Part shown: positions 44,946-54,532 of the stretch, piece after piece | Numbering within the stretch: the first letter of the stretch is position 1 | How the letters are laid out: each line of letters starts with the position of its first letter | Assembly (NCBI RefSeq): GCF_900474295.1 | Contig: NZ_UCOB01000014.1 | Location: 62,001-126,000 of the forward strand | Reading direction: 5' to 3' | From: Synechococcus sp. UW140 | GTDB lineage: Bacteria > Cyanobacteriota > Cyanobacteriia > PCC-6307 > Cyanobiaceae | DNA length: 64,000 bases | Notes under the pieces: generated by a model | The model's database searches: none | Told to the model about the DNA's origin: nothing | The model's input: the letters and a program-made list of their open reading frames with translations, nothing else | Program-made: the position numbers and the translations under genes

Positions 44946-45233
44946 ATGCCGACCTCTGCCATGGATGCAACAGAGCAACTCAGAGCAGAGGCGCTGGCCA
45001 GCCTCAAGCGCAAACGAGCATTCCATAAACAACTGAAGGCATACCTGTTGGTCAGCCTCACGCTCATGCTGGTTTGGTGGGCAGACGGGATGGGTGACTT
45101 CTGGCCCATCTGGCCGATCGCGGGCTGGGGCCTGGCGTTGATTATCCAAGGGTGGACTCTGTCTCACACCGAGCAACCGATCACAGATAGGGAGATCGAG
45201 ACCGAAATGGAGCGGATGCGGGCAGAGCCCTAG
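44946..45233 (+). CDS. 2TM-domain membrane protein
   Basis: The 95-residue product has a basic helical N-terminus (LKRKRAFHKQLKAYLLV) leading into two membrane helices (about residues 32-46 and 54-70), with WPIWPIAGWGLALIIQGW in the second. This is the 2TM-domain pattern, found alone or attached to histidine kinases. It ends with an acidic tail REIETEMERMRAEP. The ATG at 44946 or the one at 44961 may be used. Its role is unknown. Confidence 0.78.
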   Translation: MPTSAMDATEQLRAEALASLKRKRAFHKQLKAYLLVSLTLMLVWWADGMGDFWPIWPIAGWGLALIIQGWTLSHTEQPITDREIETEMERMRAEP

Positions 45234-45331
45234 TCCGAGCCATCGTTGGGCCCGACTTCAAGGCCTCGTCCTGCGCCGACGGATGATCCTGCAGATGACA
45301 GCTCAGACTGAGTTTTTCGCCGCTTAACTCC

Positions 45332-45727
45332 ATGGCTGTGGTGACCCTGCTCAGCGATTTCGTCGACGGCACCTCCATGGCTCTGAGCGAAGACACCGAG
45401 GCAGAGACGCTGAATGCATACATGACTGCTGCCCCTGGACGCCTTTGGGCAGGCATTCAGCAGCGTCGCCTGGCTCGACATCTCACCCGTGAACGCCGCG
45501 GACCTGGCACCCTTTACTTCGCAACAACGGCAGAGGCTCACGCCACGGTGATGGCGTATCTACAAAGCGACACGGGGTCGTGCGAGGAGAGCAACAAGCT
45601 CAAAGCGATGCAAGCGGCAGGGGTTGAAATCGCTCCACACATCGGCAAGGCATCAGAACGAGACGTTCTGATACGAGGCCAGCAGCGTGATCTCACCGCT
45701 CAGGCCCGAGCGAAAGGATTCGGCTAA
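45332..45727 (+). CDS. soluble protein, unknown
   Basis: The 131-residue product is mostly helical and has no signal or membrane segment. Notable parts are AAPGRLWAGIQQRRLARHLTRERRGPGTLYF and FATTAEAHATVMAYL, which could be a small alpha/beta domain. The C-terminus is charged (SERDVLIRGQQRDLTAQARA). The gene is alone, with about 100 bases on the 5' side and 190 on the 3' side. I do not recognise the family. Confidence 0.55.
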   Translation: MAVVTLLSDFVDGTSMALSEDTEAETLNAYMTAAPGRLWAGIQQRRLARHLTRERRGPGTLYFATTAEAHATVMAYLQSDTGSCEESNKLKAMQAAGVEIAPHIGKASERDVLIRGQQRDLTAQARAKGFG

Positions 45728-45921
45728 ACCACTTCCACTTCGGATGCAAGCCAGAGCCACGACGCCGCAACGAGCAACGGCTCTGCGTCAGGACACGGCT
45801 CAACAAAGTCGGTGAGCAAGCTCACCAGCGCAACGACTTGCCGTCATCAGCTGCTGCCTTGATCAAAGCAAGGGTGAAGGCATCCAAGAGAGCCAACCCT
45901 CTCCACCCCCATGCATCAGCC

Positions 45922-46359
45922 ATGAATGCCTTCACCAAAACTCTCACCTGTGTTGCCCTCGCCGCAGCCAGCCTCGGCGTCAGCCAACAGGCAGCGGAAG
46001 CCCACTCCATCGCCTCTCGATCCAACTGGAATTACATCGGGCCCACCCGCTCTGGGAAGAACATCTATGCATCCATCCGGCAGGTGAGATTCAACGGTGC
46101 TCCAGTGATCACCTACGACCGATTGGCGATCAAACGCCATGGCCGACGCCGCTATCAACTGGTCCAGGCGCTGTGCGATCGCCGTGGTCTTTATCGAATC
46201 AACAACGGCTTTTTCAAGACGGCGCGCTTCGGCTCATTCCGCCACTACGAAATCCAGCGTGTCTGTGCCAATGGTCGCTTCTGGAGACGGCAGCCGTTCC
46301 GTCAAGCCGTCATGCCCTTCGCGGCCCGAGCCTTCAGTTCCGGCGGCCACTCCCATTGA
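45922..46359 (+). CDS. secreted basic protein, unknown
   Basis: The ATG at 45922 gives 145 residues with a signal peptide (residues 1 to about 26, ending QQAAEAHS). The mature protein is very basic, with many Arg and Tyr and two Cys (VQALCDRRG and IQRVCANGRF) that may form a disulfide. Segments such as NYIGPTRSGKNIYASIR and APVITYDRLAIKRHGRRRYQ look like beta strands. The frame runs 28 codons further upstream without sense. It may act in the periplasm or outside the cell. Confidence 0.7.
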   Translation: MNAFTKTLTCVALAAASLGVSQQAAEAHSIASRSNWNYIGPTRSGKNIYASIRQVRFNGAPVITYDRLAIKRHGRRRYQLVQALCDRRGLYRINNGFFKTARFGSFRHYEIQRVCANGRFWRRQPFRQAVMPFAARAFSSGGHSH

Positions 46360-46379
46360 TCCAGCGCAAAGCTGTCCAC

Positions 46380-46622
46380 TCATGAGCTCGCAGTGCCATC
46401 AACCTGGTTGGTGCCATTGCGAGCAGCGCTGAGCACAGCGAGATAAAGCTCCTCATTCACCTCACGGATGTCGTACTCCGTAGGCATGGCACCGTGATGA
46501 TGTTCATGCACCACCATCCAACACATCCGTTCCAGCTCCCTTGGAGTGGATCCATACAGCTCGTGCAATCGCTGCACCAGCACTCGCACCAGCTCCGCAT
46601 CCAACGCGCTGCTGTCGTCCAT
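46380..46622 (-). CDS. small acidic helical protein, unknown
   Basis: The 80-residue protein is soluble and helical: VRVLVQRLHELYGSTPRELER, then MVVHEHHHGAMPTEYDIREVNEELYLAVLSAARN. The HEHHH cluster might bind metal, though nothing shows that. It is divergent from clpB by about 140 bases and convergent with the secreted basic protein. The family is not recognised. Confidence 0.6.
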   Translation of the reverse strand: MDDSSALDAELVRVLVQRLHELYGSTPRELERMCWMVVHEHHHGAMPTEYDIREVNEELYLAVLSAARNGTNQVDGTASS

Positions 46623-46762
46623 CGTCCTGGCTCTGATCGGCTGACCCTACCGAGCCAGGTCGGTTTGCCGCAGTCTGGTGGGCAGACCGACCGTGGCGGA
46701 TCGGTTCTCCGCTCGAAGACTGCGAACACTCCTCATACGGTCTGAACAACAGAGCGAAGGAC

Positions 46763-49375
46763 ATGCAACCAACCGCAGAACAATTCACTGAGAAAGCCTG
46801 GGCCACGATCGTTTCCTCCCAGCAACTAGCGCAGAGTCAGCGCCACCAACAAATCGAAACCGAGCATCTGCTGCTGGCACTGCTGCAACAAAATGGATTG
46901 GCCAGCCGCATTCTCGAGAAAGCAGGTGCCTCGCCACCCGAACTTGAGGCCGCGGTTGAACAACACCTCAAACAACTGCCAGCGCTCCAGCAGCGACCGG
47001 AATCGGTCTATCTCGGCAAAGGCCTCAGCGACGGGCTCGACCGTGCAGACAGCCTCAAACAGAGCTATGGCGACAGCTACATCTCCATCGAGCACCTGCT
47101 GCTCTCCCTTGCTGACGATCAGCGCTGCGGGAAGCGGCTGCTGAACCAGGTTGGAGTGAACGCAACATCCCTGAAAACCGCTATCGATGCCGTGCGTGGC
47201 AGCCAAAACGTGACCGATCAGAACCCTGAAGGAACCTATGAATCCCTGGAGAAATACGGTCGCGATCTCACCGCAGCCGCCCGCGACGGCCAGCTCGATC
47301 CGGTCATCGGTCGCGATGAGGAGATTCGCCGCACGATTCAGATCCTCAGCCGCCGCACCAAGAACAACCCTGTCTTGATCGGTGAACCCGGGGTCGGCAA
47401 GACAGCGATCGTGGAGGGATTGGCGCAGCGCATCGTCAATGGCGATGTTCCTCAGGCTCTACAGAACCGACAGTTAATTGCTCTCGACATGGGTGCCCTG
47501 ATCGCTGGTGCCAAGTACCGAGGTGAATTTGAGGAGAGGCTCAAGGCCGTCCTCAAAGAAGTGACCTCCTCAGACGGAGGGATCGTTCTCTTCATCGATG
47601 AGATCCATACCGTTGTGGGCGCAGGAGCGACCGGCGGAGCCATGGACGCCAGCAACCTGCTCAAACCGATGCTGGCCAGGGGTGAACTGCGTTGCATCGG
47701 CGCCACCACCCTCGATGAACACCGCCAGCACATCGAGAAGGATCCGGCCCTTGAACGGCGCTTCCAACAGGTTCTGGTGGATCAGCCCACGGTGGAAGAC
47801 ACCATCTCGATCTTGCGCGGCCTGAAGGAGCGCTATGAGGTGCATCACGGCGTACGTATCGCTGACAGCGCTCTGGTGGCCGCTGCCATGCTCAGCAGCC
47901 GCTATATCGCTGATCGATTCCTGCCCGACAAAGCCATCGACCTGGTGGATGAATCCGCCGCCCGCCTCAAGATGGAGATCACCTCCAAGCCGGAGGAGAT
48001 CGACGAAATCGACCGCAAGATTTTGCAGCTCGAGATGGAGAAACTCTCCCTCGGCCGCGAATCCGATGCCGCCAGCCAGGAACGGCTGGAGCGACTGGAG
48101 CGGGAACTCGCGGAACTCTCTGAGCAACAGAGCACTCTTAATGCCCAGTGGCAACAGGAGAAAGGAGCGATCGACGCTCTCTCCACCCTCAAGGAGGAGA
48201 TCGAACGCGTGCAGTTGCAAGTGGAACAAGCCAAACGCAGCTACGACCTCAACAAAGCAGCGGAGCTTGAATACGGCACGCTTGCAGGCCTGCAAAAGCA
48301 GTTGGCCGAACAAGAAGCGGCTCTGAGCGAAGGCACTGATGGCAGCGAGAAGTCCCTACTGCGCGAAGAGGTCAGCGAAGACGACATCGCCGAGGTGATC
48401 GCCAAATGGACCGGCATCCCAGTTGCCAAGCTGGTGCAGTCGGAAATGGAAAAGCTGCTCAGCCTCGAGGCGCAGCTGCACGAACGCGTGGTGGGCCAAC
48501 AGCAAGCCGTCAGCGCCGTGGCCGATGCCATTCAGCGCTCTCGCGCAGGCCTCAGTGACCCACATCGTCCCATTGCCAGCTTCCTGTTCCTCGGCCCCAC
48601 CGGAGTCGGCAAGACTGAGCTGTCCAAAGCCCTTGCGGCGCAGCTGTTTGATAGCGAAGACGCCATGGTGCGCATCGACATGTCGGAATACATGGAGAAG
48701 CACAGCGTCAGCCGATTGATTGGCGCACCTCCTGGTTATGTGGGCTACGAGGCCGGCGGTCAGCTCACCGAAACGGTGCGCCGACGCCCCTACGCGGTGA
48801 TCCTCTTCGACGAAGTGGAAAAGGCCCACCCCGATGTGTTCAACGTGATGCTGCAGATCCTCGATGACGGTCGCGTCACCGACGGACAGGGACGCACTGT
48901 GGATTTCACCAATGCGGTGCTGATCCTTACCAGCAACATCGGCAGCCAAGCCATCCTCGACCTAGGCGGCGATGACGACCAGCATGAGGAGATGGAGCGT
49001 CGGGTCAACGACGCCTTGCGCGCCCACTTCAGGCCCGAGTTTCTGAACCGACTCGATGAAACGATCATCTTCCACAGCCTGCGACGCGAGGAACTACGCC
49101 GCATCGTGAGCCTGCAGGTGGATCGGCTGCGCAGCCGCCTGGATGAGCGCAAATTGAACCTCAGCATCAGCGATGAAGCCACCGACTGGCTGGCGAATGC
49201 CGGCTATGACCCGGTCTATGGAGCCAGGCCTCTGAAACGAGCGATTCAACGTGAGCTGGAAACACCGATTGCCAAGGCGATCCTGGCTGGGCGCTACAGC
49301 GATGGCAGTTCGGTCGACGTCACGATCGACAGCGGTAGTGGCCCCGATGGACAGCAGCGTCTGGTTCTGCGCTGA
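46763..49375 (+). CDS. clpB: ClpB disaggregase chaperone
   Basis: A hexameric AAA+ ATPase that threads aggregated proteins through its pore with DnaK help; important in heat stress. The 870-residue product has the N domain (about 1-150), the first ATPase domain with Walker A GEPGVGKT near residue 207, a coiled-coil middle domain (about 410-525), and the second ATPase domain with GPTGVGKT near residue 611. There is no ClpP-binding IGF loop, consistent with ClpB rather than ClpA/C. Which cyanobacterial paralogue this is (ClpB1 or ClpB2) cannot be told. It is transcribed alone. Confidence 0.96.
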   Translation: MQPTAEQFTEKAWATIVSSQQLAQSQRHQQIETEHLLLALLQQNGLASRILEKAGASPPELEAAVEQHLKQLPALQQRPESVYLGKGLSDGLDRADSLKQSYGDSYISIEHLLLSLADDQRCGKRLLNQVGVNATSLKTAIDAVRGSQNVTDQNPEGTYESLEKYGRDLTAAARDGQLDPVIGRDEEIRRTIQILSRRTKNNPVLIGEPGVGKTAIVEGLAQRIVNGDVPQALQNRQLIALDMGALIAGAKYRGEFEERLKAVLKEVTSSDGGIVLFIDEIHTVVGAGATGGAMDASNLLKPMLARGELRCIGATTLDEHRQHIEKDPALERRFQQVLVDQPTVEDTISILRGLKERYEVHHGVRIADSALVAAAMLSSRYIADRFLPDKAIDLVDESAARLKMEITSKPEEIDEIDRKILQLEMEKLSLGRESDAASQERLERLERELAELSEQQSTLNAQWQQEKGAIDALSTLKEEIERVQLQVEQAKRSYDLNKAAELEYGTLAGLQKQLAEQEAALSEGTDGSEKSLLREEVSEDDIAEVIAKWTGIPVAKLVQSEMEKLLSLEAQLHERVVGQQQAVSAVADAIQRSRAGLSDPHRPIASFLFLGPTGVGKTELSKALAAQLFDSEDAMVRIDMSEYMEKHSVSRLIGAPPGYVGYEAGGQLTETVRRRPYAVILFDEVEKAHPDVFNVMLQILDDGRVTDGQGRTVDFTNAVLILTSNIGSQAILDLGGDDDQHEEMERRVNDALRAHFRPEFLNRLDETIIFHSLRREELRRIVSLQVDRLRSRLDERKLNLSISDEATDWLANAGYDPVYGARPLKRAIQRELETPIAKAILAGRYSDGSSVDVTIDSGSGPDGQQRLVLR

Positions 49376-49855
49376 TCAGCTAGCAACAGCGCTGAACCAC
49401 GCAGGCCAGTCTTCATAGCTGGCGGCATTGGCCCGATTCTCACGGGCCTCCACCTTCCAACAGCAACTGCGGCTGCCGTCCCGCGCATGCAAAAGAGCAT
49501 TGGCCCACTGCCACACCAGCCGGGCCGTGGACTCCATACCAACGTTCTCCATGACCCGTAGGTCTAAAGCCCCTTGGTCATGGAGGGCTTGCCACTGAGA
49601 GAGAAGGGGATCATCACCATTGACCAGAAACGTGTGATCAAACTGCTGGCGCAGCTGGGCTTCCAGGGGTCTGAGGCCGGAGAAATCAACGACAAAGCCA
49701 CAGGCATCCAGCTCTTTTGCCGCAAACCAGACCGTGAAACTGCGGCTATAGCCATGCACGAAACGGCAATGGCCAGGATGTCGCCACTGCCTGTGACAAC
49801 AGGGATAGCCCTCGAACTGCTTGCTGCAGGTGTAAGCGGTGGGGGGCAGAGGCAT
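49376..49855 (-). CDS. PTPS/QueD-like protein with a changed metal site
   Basis: This 159-residue protein belongs to the 6-pyruvoyl-tetrahydropterin synthase / 6-carboxy-tetrahydropterin synthase fold. The family segment is [12 protein letters not shown] (Cys30, His34, Tyr36), where the normal HGH pair is HGY, so one of the three zinc His ligands is Tyr. Other landmarks are [21 protein letters not shown] and the late E in [11 protein letters not shown]. Extra Cys and His near residues 20-29 ([11 protein letters not shown]) might supply another ligand. It could be a divergent pterin enzyme rather than true QueD. The gene is convergent with clpB, directly next to its stop codon. Confidence 0.75.
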   Translation of the reverse strand: MPLPPTAYTCSKQFEGYPCCHRQWRHPGHCRFVHGYSRSFTVWFAAKELDACGFVVDFSGLRPLEAQLRQQFDHTFLVNGDDPLLSQWQALHDQGALDLRVMENVGMESTARLVWQWANALLHARDGSRSCCWKVEARENRANAASYEDWPAWFSAVAS

Positions 49856-49923
49856 CGGGCAGAGGGACGGGACGGCACTGCGGCAGGATTCTTCCTGTCT
49901 ACATCTGCAACACGCCCCGCCCG

Positions 49924-50592
49924 ATGCAGCCGCTCACCTCAGCCTTCATTGATCAGCTCCGTTTCAATGAAGCGGGCCTGATCCCAGCAATCGCCCAGGA
50001 CTGGCTGGACGGTGCCGTGCTGATGGTGGCCTGGATGAACAGGCAGTCGATTGAACTCACCTTGAGCACGGGAGAGGTGCATTACTGGAGTCGCTCACGC
50101 CAAGAGCTGTGGCACAAAGGAGCCACCAGCGGCCACACCCAGACAGTGCGGAACATCCGTTACGACTGTGATGCCGACGTGATCCTGGTTACGATCGAAC
50201 AGAGCGGCGACGTGGCTTGTCACACCGGAGCACGCAGCTGCTTCTACGAAGACAGTGACCAACGCGCGCCTGGGGGAGCTGATGCGCTGCCACCACCGGC
50301 TGATGCCTGCACAGAGCTGATGCGGGTGATCGAAGCACGCCGTGATCAACCGGAGCCAGGCAGCTACACCAACAAGCTGCTTGACGGTGGCGACAACCGC
50401 ATCCTCAAGAAAATCGGCGAGGAAAGCGCTGAGTTCGTGATGGCCTGCAAGGACAACAGCCCAGAAGAGATCGCCGGCGAGGCCGCCGACATCCTGTTCC
50501 ACATGCAAGTGGCCCTGGCCCATCACGGTGTGAGCTGGCGGCGCGTCCAGGAAGTGCTGGCGAAACGCCGGGGGGCACCTCGCCGGGAGTGA
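49924..50592 (+). CDS. hisIE: bifunctional HisI/HisE of histidine synthesis
   Basis: It carries out steps two and three of histidine synthesis: phosphoribosyl-ATP pyrophosphohydrolase (HisE) and phosphoribosyl-AMP cyclohydrolase (HisI). The 222-residue protein has HisI first (about 1-120), with [32 protein letters not shown] and zinc-binding [10 protein letters not shown] / [10 protein letters not shown]. HisE is second (about 130-222), with [15 protein letters not shown]. It is convergent with the L,D-transpeptidase gene, with no gap. Confidence 0.96.
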   Translation: MQPLTSAFIDQLRFNEAGLIPAIAQDWLDGAVLMVAWMNRQSIELTLSTGEVHYWSRSRQELWHKGATSGHTQTVRNIRYDCDADVILVTIEQSGDVACHTGARSCFYEDSDQRAPGGADALPPPADACTELMRVIEARRDQPEPGSYTNKLLDGGDNRILKKIGEESAEFVMACKDNSPEEIAGEAADILFHMQVALAHHGVSWRRVQEVLAKRRGAPRRE

Positions 50593-51246
50593 TCAGGGTG
50601 TGCAGGGCGAGTCGGAGGCGATCACCACTTCATCACCAAGCTGCACGCTGTTGAGCAGGGCCTCCATTGCCGGGCCATTCACATTGATGCAGCCACCGGT
50701 CACAGACTGACCTACCCGGCTGGGATCGTTGGTGCCGTGAATGGCAAAGCTGTACCAGCGGAATGTGCCGTCGTAGTTATTAAAACGGAATGGCTGTGGA
50801 GTGGCAGGCACAGGCGCCAGGCTGATGTAACCCTTGCCGTACTCACCGGTTTCGCCATCGCCCTTGAAATCGATGGAACTCATGTTGCGAAACAGGCTCT
50901 CGCGCAGATAGGCCTCGGTCTTGCCCGACTCTTTCACCAGCGCAGGGTCCATCTCGAAGCGGTCTTCACTGAGAATTGCATTGACACGGAAGGTCCCGAG
51001 GGGGGTCCATCCCTCCTCAAATGTCGACCCCTCGCAGGCAATACCATTTCGCCCATATCCAACCGGAAAGACCAAGGGTCCGTCTTCTCGCTGCAGCGTT
51101 GCCTCACTACTGGACGGCTGCTTGCCATCCAAGCTGATGCGGAGGTCCTGCTTCAGCTCAGGCTTGCCACCACTGACTCCATCAATCCAGCCACATCCTG
51201 TAAGCAGGGCAAGACCAAGGGGCAAAAAGGCTGAAATGGAACGCAT
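50593..51246 (-). CDS. L,D-transpeptidase (YkuD) lipoprotein
   Basis: An enzyme that remodels peptidoglycan by L,D-crosslinks or attaches proteins to it. The ATG at 51246 gives 217 residues with a lipoprotein signal: hydrophobic core then LLTGCGW, Cys near residue 18. The catalytic signature is IHGTNDPSRVGQSVTGGCIN, with His and Cys separated as in the YkuD family. The fold's early strands carry the region LVFPVGYGRNGIAC and WTPLGTFRVNAI. The protein is presumably anchored on the periplasmic face. It may be non-canonical in its short N-terminal part. Confidence 0.88.
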   Translation of the reverse strand: MRSISAFLPLGLALLTGCGWIDGVSGGKPELKQDLRISLDGKQPSSSEATLQREDGPLVFPVGYGRNGIACEGSTFEEGWTPLGTFRVNAILSEDRFEMDPALVKESGKTEAYLRESLFRNMSSIDFKGDGETGEYGKGYISLAPVPATPQPFRFNNYDGTFRWYSFAIHGTNDPSRVGQSVTGGCINVNGPAMEALLNSVQLGDEVVIASDSPCTP

Positions 51247-51385
51247 ATCAACGATGCAGCGGCGCGCATCATGACCGGTTCTCAGCCCAATGGCACGACA
51301 AGCCAAGACCCTCGACCCAGAACAAACGGTGCTGACTGAGCAGGGGACACATCGTGCGTGGTGCAACAAGGGACTATGTGCCGCT

Positions 51386-52039
51386 TCAACGCACCTCTGG
51401 CAACAGCGCATCCGACGGGCGCCGCCCGAAACGAGTGGGCTGCGCCTGCAACCAACGCACTGTCTCCCGATCTCGAGCCGTGAGCCTCAGCACAGGCAAG
51501 TGCCCCTGATGAACAGCCATCACATCACTTGGATCGTCACTGTGCCCCCAGAGCCCAAAAGCATGCCCCAGCTCGTGCAGGGCTGTGGACCGAAGCACGG
51601 ATGCCCTCAACTCAGGCGACACCAGCACGGTGACACGAGGTTCTAATGACCAGCTCCCGCCGCGACGCACGGCGAGAACCTCCAACAAACTGCGTCCATT
51701 GCTGGCACGCCAGCCGCTGGCCAATTGACGTAAAGGGGGGCGCCGACGCTCGATCCAAATCTGGGCTCGCTCCGGCTCCTTCACGCGGGTAATCGGCAGC
51801 ACTTCCTGCCAGGTTGTGAGCGCAGCATCCACAGCTGAAAGCCAGCGCTGTTCCCACCGATCGGCGGTCGCCCCCCGCGGTGGTTCCAGCCAAACGCACC
51901 AGCGAGGCAGCGTCGGCGGCCCCTGGGGAGAGGTGGCAAGTCGGTGGCCATAGCCAGGAGGATCTCCTGGCTGGGCAGCCTCAAGCGCCATATCGATGGG
52001 GCGAACGTCCTGTTGCGGCGGGCAAGGATCAGGGATCAT
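51386..52039 (-). CDS. matrixin-like zinc metallopeptidase
   Basis: The 217-residue product has the metzincin zinc site HELGHAFGLWGH near residues 155-166 and the Met-turn DPSDVM just after, the arrangement of matrixin-type peptidases. Upstream parts (WLSAVDAALTTWQEVLPI and AQIWIERRRPP) match the first half of the domain. There is no signal peptide in this reading, unusual for a matrixin. The start could be a different codon, or the protein could act inside the cell. Its substrate is unknown. Confidence 0.8.
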   Translation of the reverse strand: MIPDPCPPQQDVRPIDMALEAAQPGDPPGYGHRLATSPQGPPTLPRWCVWLEPPRGATADRWEQRWLSAVDAALTTWQEVLPITRVKEPERAQIWIERRRPPLRQLASGWRASNGRSLLEVLAVRRGGSWSLEPRVTVLVSPELRASVLRSTALHELGHAFGLWGHSDDPSDVMAVHQGHLPVLRLTARDRETVRWLQAQPTRFGRRPSDALLPEVR

Positions 52040-52060
52040 TCAACCGTCCTCTCAACAGGC

Positions 52061-52561
52061 TCAGGCTGGAGGAAGGCCAACACCACGGGCCATCAAAGTG
52101 GCCAAGAAGGGAATTAGGGCAAACCCAACCAATTCAATATTGATAATCCAAGCCAGACGCGAGGCCAACGCCTCAGAGACCTTGGGGAGTTCTCCTTTCC
52201 GCAGCGGAATCGCCCAGAGCACATAGGTGATCGTGGGATACAGCGAAAGACCACCGACGGAGAGGTAAAGGCCTACCTTCCACCAAAACAAGGGGTTGAC
52301 GGTATAGAACTCCGTGCCCTGCCCGAAGTAAAGCACTCTCAGAATGCCGCTCAGCAGCACCGCCAGCGCTGCCATCCCGTAAACGATGTCAGTAATCACC
52401 ATCACCGTGGCGGTCCGACGGTCGGGATCGGGACGAATCAGACGACGCTCAACCACAAGCGCGGCAAAACAGAGCATGAAGCTCAGGTAATGGACGTAAG
52501 CAACCCCGGCGCTTTTGGCGATTTCGGGGGTCAAGATCGTGGCCAAGGTCATGGCAATCAC
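52061..52561 (-). CDS. DUF2214 family membrane protein
   Basis: The 166-residue protein has four hydrophobic helices (about 19-35, 50-72, 92-115 and 133-157). The pattern VITDIVYGMAALAVLLSGILRVLYFG and WWKVGLYLSVGGLSLYPTITY is typical of DUF2214, a bacterial membrane family of unknown function. ATG at 52561 or at 52552 may be used. It lies 21 bases upstream of the metallopeptidase gene on the same strand. Confidence 0.82.
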   Translation of the reverse strand: MIAMTLATILTPEIAKSAGVAYVHYLSFMLCFAALVVERRLIRPDPDRRTATVMVITDIVYGMAALAVLLSGILRVLYFGQGTEFYTVNPLFWWKVGLYLSVGGLSLYPTITYVLWAIPLRKGELPKVSEALASRLAWIINIELVGFALIPFLATLMARGVGLPPA

Positions 52562-52732
52562 CGCGGAGCCGTGAGAGTAGCGACCGTCGCCACCATCCGG
52601 TCAAGCCGGAATGGGGACGAGATCACCAGCCAAGCGGAAGCAGAACTCGCCATCAAGAACCTCTAGCCGCAACGCACTAGAGGAGAAAACAGATGCGTTG
52701 ATGACATCGCAAAACATAAATAAAAAAAGAAA

Positions 52733-52762
52733 GCGGAATAACGCATCAATCATTAATTCCGC
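52733..52762 (+). promoter_or_regulatory. hairpin in the AT-rich leader of the sigma gene
   Basis: GCGGAAT pairs with ATTCCGC around a 16-base loop, in an AT-rich stretch about 70-100 bases before the sigma factor start. This is the only strongly AT-rich promoter-like region nearby. Confidence 0.4.
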
Positions 52763-52829
52763 AGTCTTTATTACACCCCTGAGTCGCAATCATTTCCGCC
52801 CTAGGTTCAAAAAAAGACAGGAGTTGAAG

Positions 52830-53762
52830 ATGGTGAGCTCCCTGAGCGCATTCCTTGGCGAAATCGGCAGACACCAGCTGCTGACCCCTGAGCAGGAGTT
52901 AACCATGGGCCGCAAGGTTCAAGCCATGGTTTCGATCACAGAACGTTGCATGCTTGCAGGGGGTACTGGCCCGGCATGCGTTTACAGCGATGACGAGAAG
53001 AGGACAATCAAGAGAGGAGAAAAAGCAAAGAATCAGATGATCACGGCCAATCTTCGTCTCGTGGTCAACCTTGCCAAGCGCTATCAGGGCAAGGGTCTTG
53101 ATCTTCTCGACCTGATCCAAGAGGGAACTCTTGGTCTCACTCGTGCGGTGGAGAAATACGACCCCACCCGCGGACATCGATTCTCAACCTATGCCTACTG
53201 GTGGATTCGCCAAGGCCTCAATCGAGCCCTATCCACCCAGAGCCGCACGATTCGAATTCCCGTCAATGTGAACGAAAAGCTCACCAAACTACGTGCCGCC
53301 AAAGCACGATTGATGCAACGTAATGGACAGGCCGCTACTCCAGATCAGCTGGCGGAGGCGATGAATCTTTCCAGAACCGAAGTGGATGACCTTCTCGGTT
53401 GTGAATTGCGCAGTGTGACCGTGAGCCTGCAAGGCATCGTGAAATCAAAATCCGACCCTTCGGAACTGGTTGATGTGCTGCCAAGCGATGAATTACCACC
53501 GATGGAACGGGCCGAAATCGCTGAACGATCTGCCTCAGCCTGGAAGCTGCTCGACAAATCCAATCTCACCCCCAAGGAACGCACGGTGGTGATGCTGCGC
53601 TTCGGACTTGATGGTTCCAACGAATGGCGCACCCTGGCCGAGGTCGCCCGCCATATGGGCTGCAGCAGGGAGTACTGCCGTCAAGTGGTGCAACGGGCCC
53701 TGCGCAAACTGAGAAAGACCGGGATTCAGAACGGCCTGATCGAGGCCCGGGCAGAGGCCTGA
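52830..53762 (+). CDS. group 2 RNA polymerase sigma factor
   Basis: A sigma-70 family protein that directs RNA polymerase to promoters for non-essential conditions such as light, nutrient or circadian change. The start MVSSLSAFLGEIGRHQLLTPEQE at 52830 follows an AGGAG site, giving 310 residues. Region 2 is clear: NLRLVVNLAKRYQGKGLDLLDLIQEG and FSTYAYWWIRQGLNRAL. Region 3 follows, and region 4 has LTPKERTVVMLRFGL and CSREYCRQVVQRALRKLRK. It lacks the acidic region 1.1 of primary sigma factors. The frame is open upstream without homology. Confidence 0.92.
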   Translation: MVSSLSAFLGEIGRHQLLTPEQELTMGRKVQAMVSITERCMLAGGTGPACVYSDDEKRTIKRGEKAKNQMITANLRLVVNLAKRYQGKGLDLLDLIQEGTLGLTRAVEKYDPTRGHRFSTYAYWWIRQGLNRALSTQSRTIRIPVNVNEKLTKLRAAKARLMQRNGQAATPDQLAEAMNLSRTEVDDLLGCELRSVTVSLQGIVKSKSDPSELVDVLPSDELPPMERAEIAERSASAWKLLDKSNLTPKERTVVMLRFGLDGSNEWRTLAEVARHMGCSREYCRQVVQRALRKLRKTGIQNGLIEARAEA

Positions 53763-53803
53763 GGGCGAGAGTGGGAGGAACGTGACACCAGGAGAGACAG
53801 GCC

Positions 53804-54178
53804 ATGGCTGAGGCTTCTTCGTTCCACGAGCCAGCTGTCGATGCCGAAGTCATTGACAGCTCCGTCATCGATGAAGGCAACCTGCGGCGTCTACTGCGCC
53901 GAGCCGGTCGCAGCGTTGCCCGACCAGCCCTGGAGGTGCTTGAACTCCTGCTGGACCAAGACACTCCACATCAGGCGCGCCTCACCCTGCTCGCGGCTCT
54001 GACCTACCTGTTGATGCCCGCCGACCTGCTGCCGGATTTTCTGCCAGTCGTGGGCTTCAGCGATGATCTCGTGGCACTCACAGCCGTGATCGGACTGTGG
54101 CGACATCACATCAGTGATGACATCCGACTCAGGGCACAGCGCAAACTGGACCGGTGGTTTCCGCCCGGTCGCCCTTGA
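53804..54178 (+). CDS. DUF1232 (YkvA-like) membrane protein
   Basis: The 124-residue product has a soluble N-terminal half and the DUF1232 motif PHQARLTLLAALTYLLMPADLLPDFLPVVGFSDDLVALTAVIGLW in pieces from about residue 58 to 102. The short conserved core is LMPADLLPDFLPVVG. The region probably forms a membrane hairpin. The function of DUF1232 proteins is unclear; some relatives are linked to membrane stress. It is followed by three more small plus-strand genes. Confidence 0.88.
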   Translation: MAEASSFHEPAVDAEVIDSSVIDEGNLRRLLRRAGRSVARPALEVLELLLDQDTPHQARLTLLAALTYLLMPADLLPDFLPVVGFSDDLVALTAVIGLWRHHISDDIRLRAQRKLDRWFPPGRP

Positions 54179-54189
54179 CCGGCTTGCCC

Positions 54190-54522
54190 ATGAGTCAGTG
54201 GAATAGGGCAATGGAGGAGGAGCTGGTCGTGCTGCTCAAGGACTGGCTCAAGCACCAGGGGCGAACACAGGCTGATTTGCGTCGCTGCCTGCGGGCAAGC
54301 TCCACGCGGATGCCAGCACTACTTGAGGTCCTCGAGCGGGAACATCGCCAGGGAGGGCTACCCAAATTGGCGGCTCGGCTTTGTGCGGTCGAGGCCGATT
54401 GGAGTCGTTCACCCTCTCCAGCACTCGGCAATGAGAGTGCTTCAGGGGAAGTGGCAGAGGTCGATCCTTTCGGGCAGTTGGATCTGCTTCTCCAGGAAAT
54501 CCGCGACGATTCCGTCAGCTGA
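54190..54522 (+). CDS. soluble helical protein, unknown
   Basis: The ATG at 54190 gives 110 residues. The N-terminal part is a set of helices with EELVVLLKDWLKHQGRTQADLRRCLRASSTRMPALLEVL, similar in shape to a helix-turn-helix or a Xis/regulatory domain, so DNA binding is possible but not established. The C-terminal half is acidic. It lies 11 bases after the DUF1232 gene, suggesting co-transcription. Confidence 0.65.
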   Translation: MSQWNRAMEEELVVLLKDWLKHQGRTQADLRRCLRASSTRMPALLEVLEREHRQGGLPKLAARLCAVEADWSRSPSPALGNESASGEVAEVDPFGQLDLLLQEIRDDSVS

Positions 54523-54532
54523 CGCCGATCCC

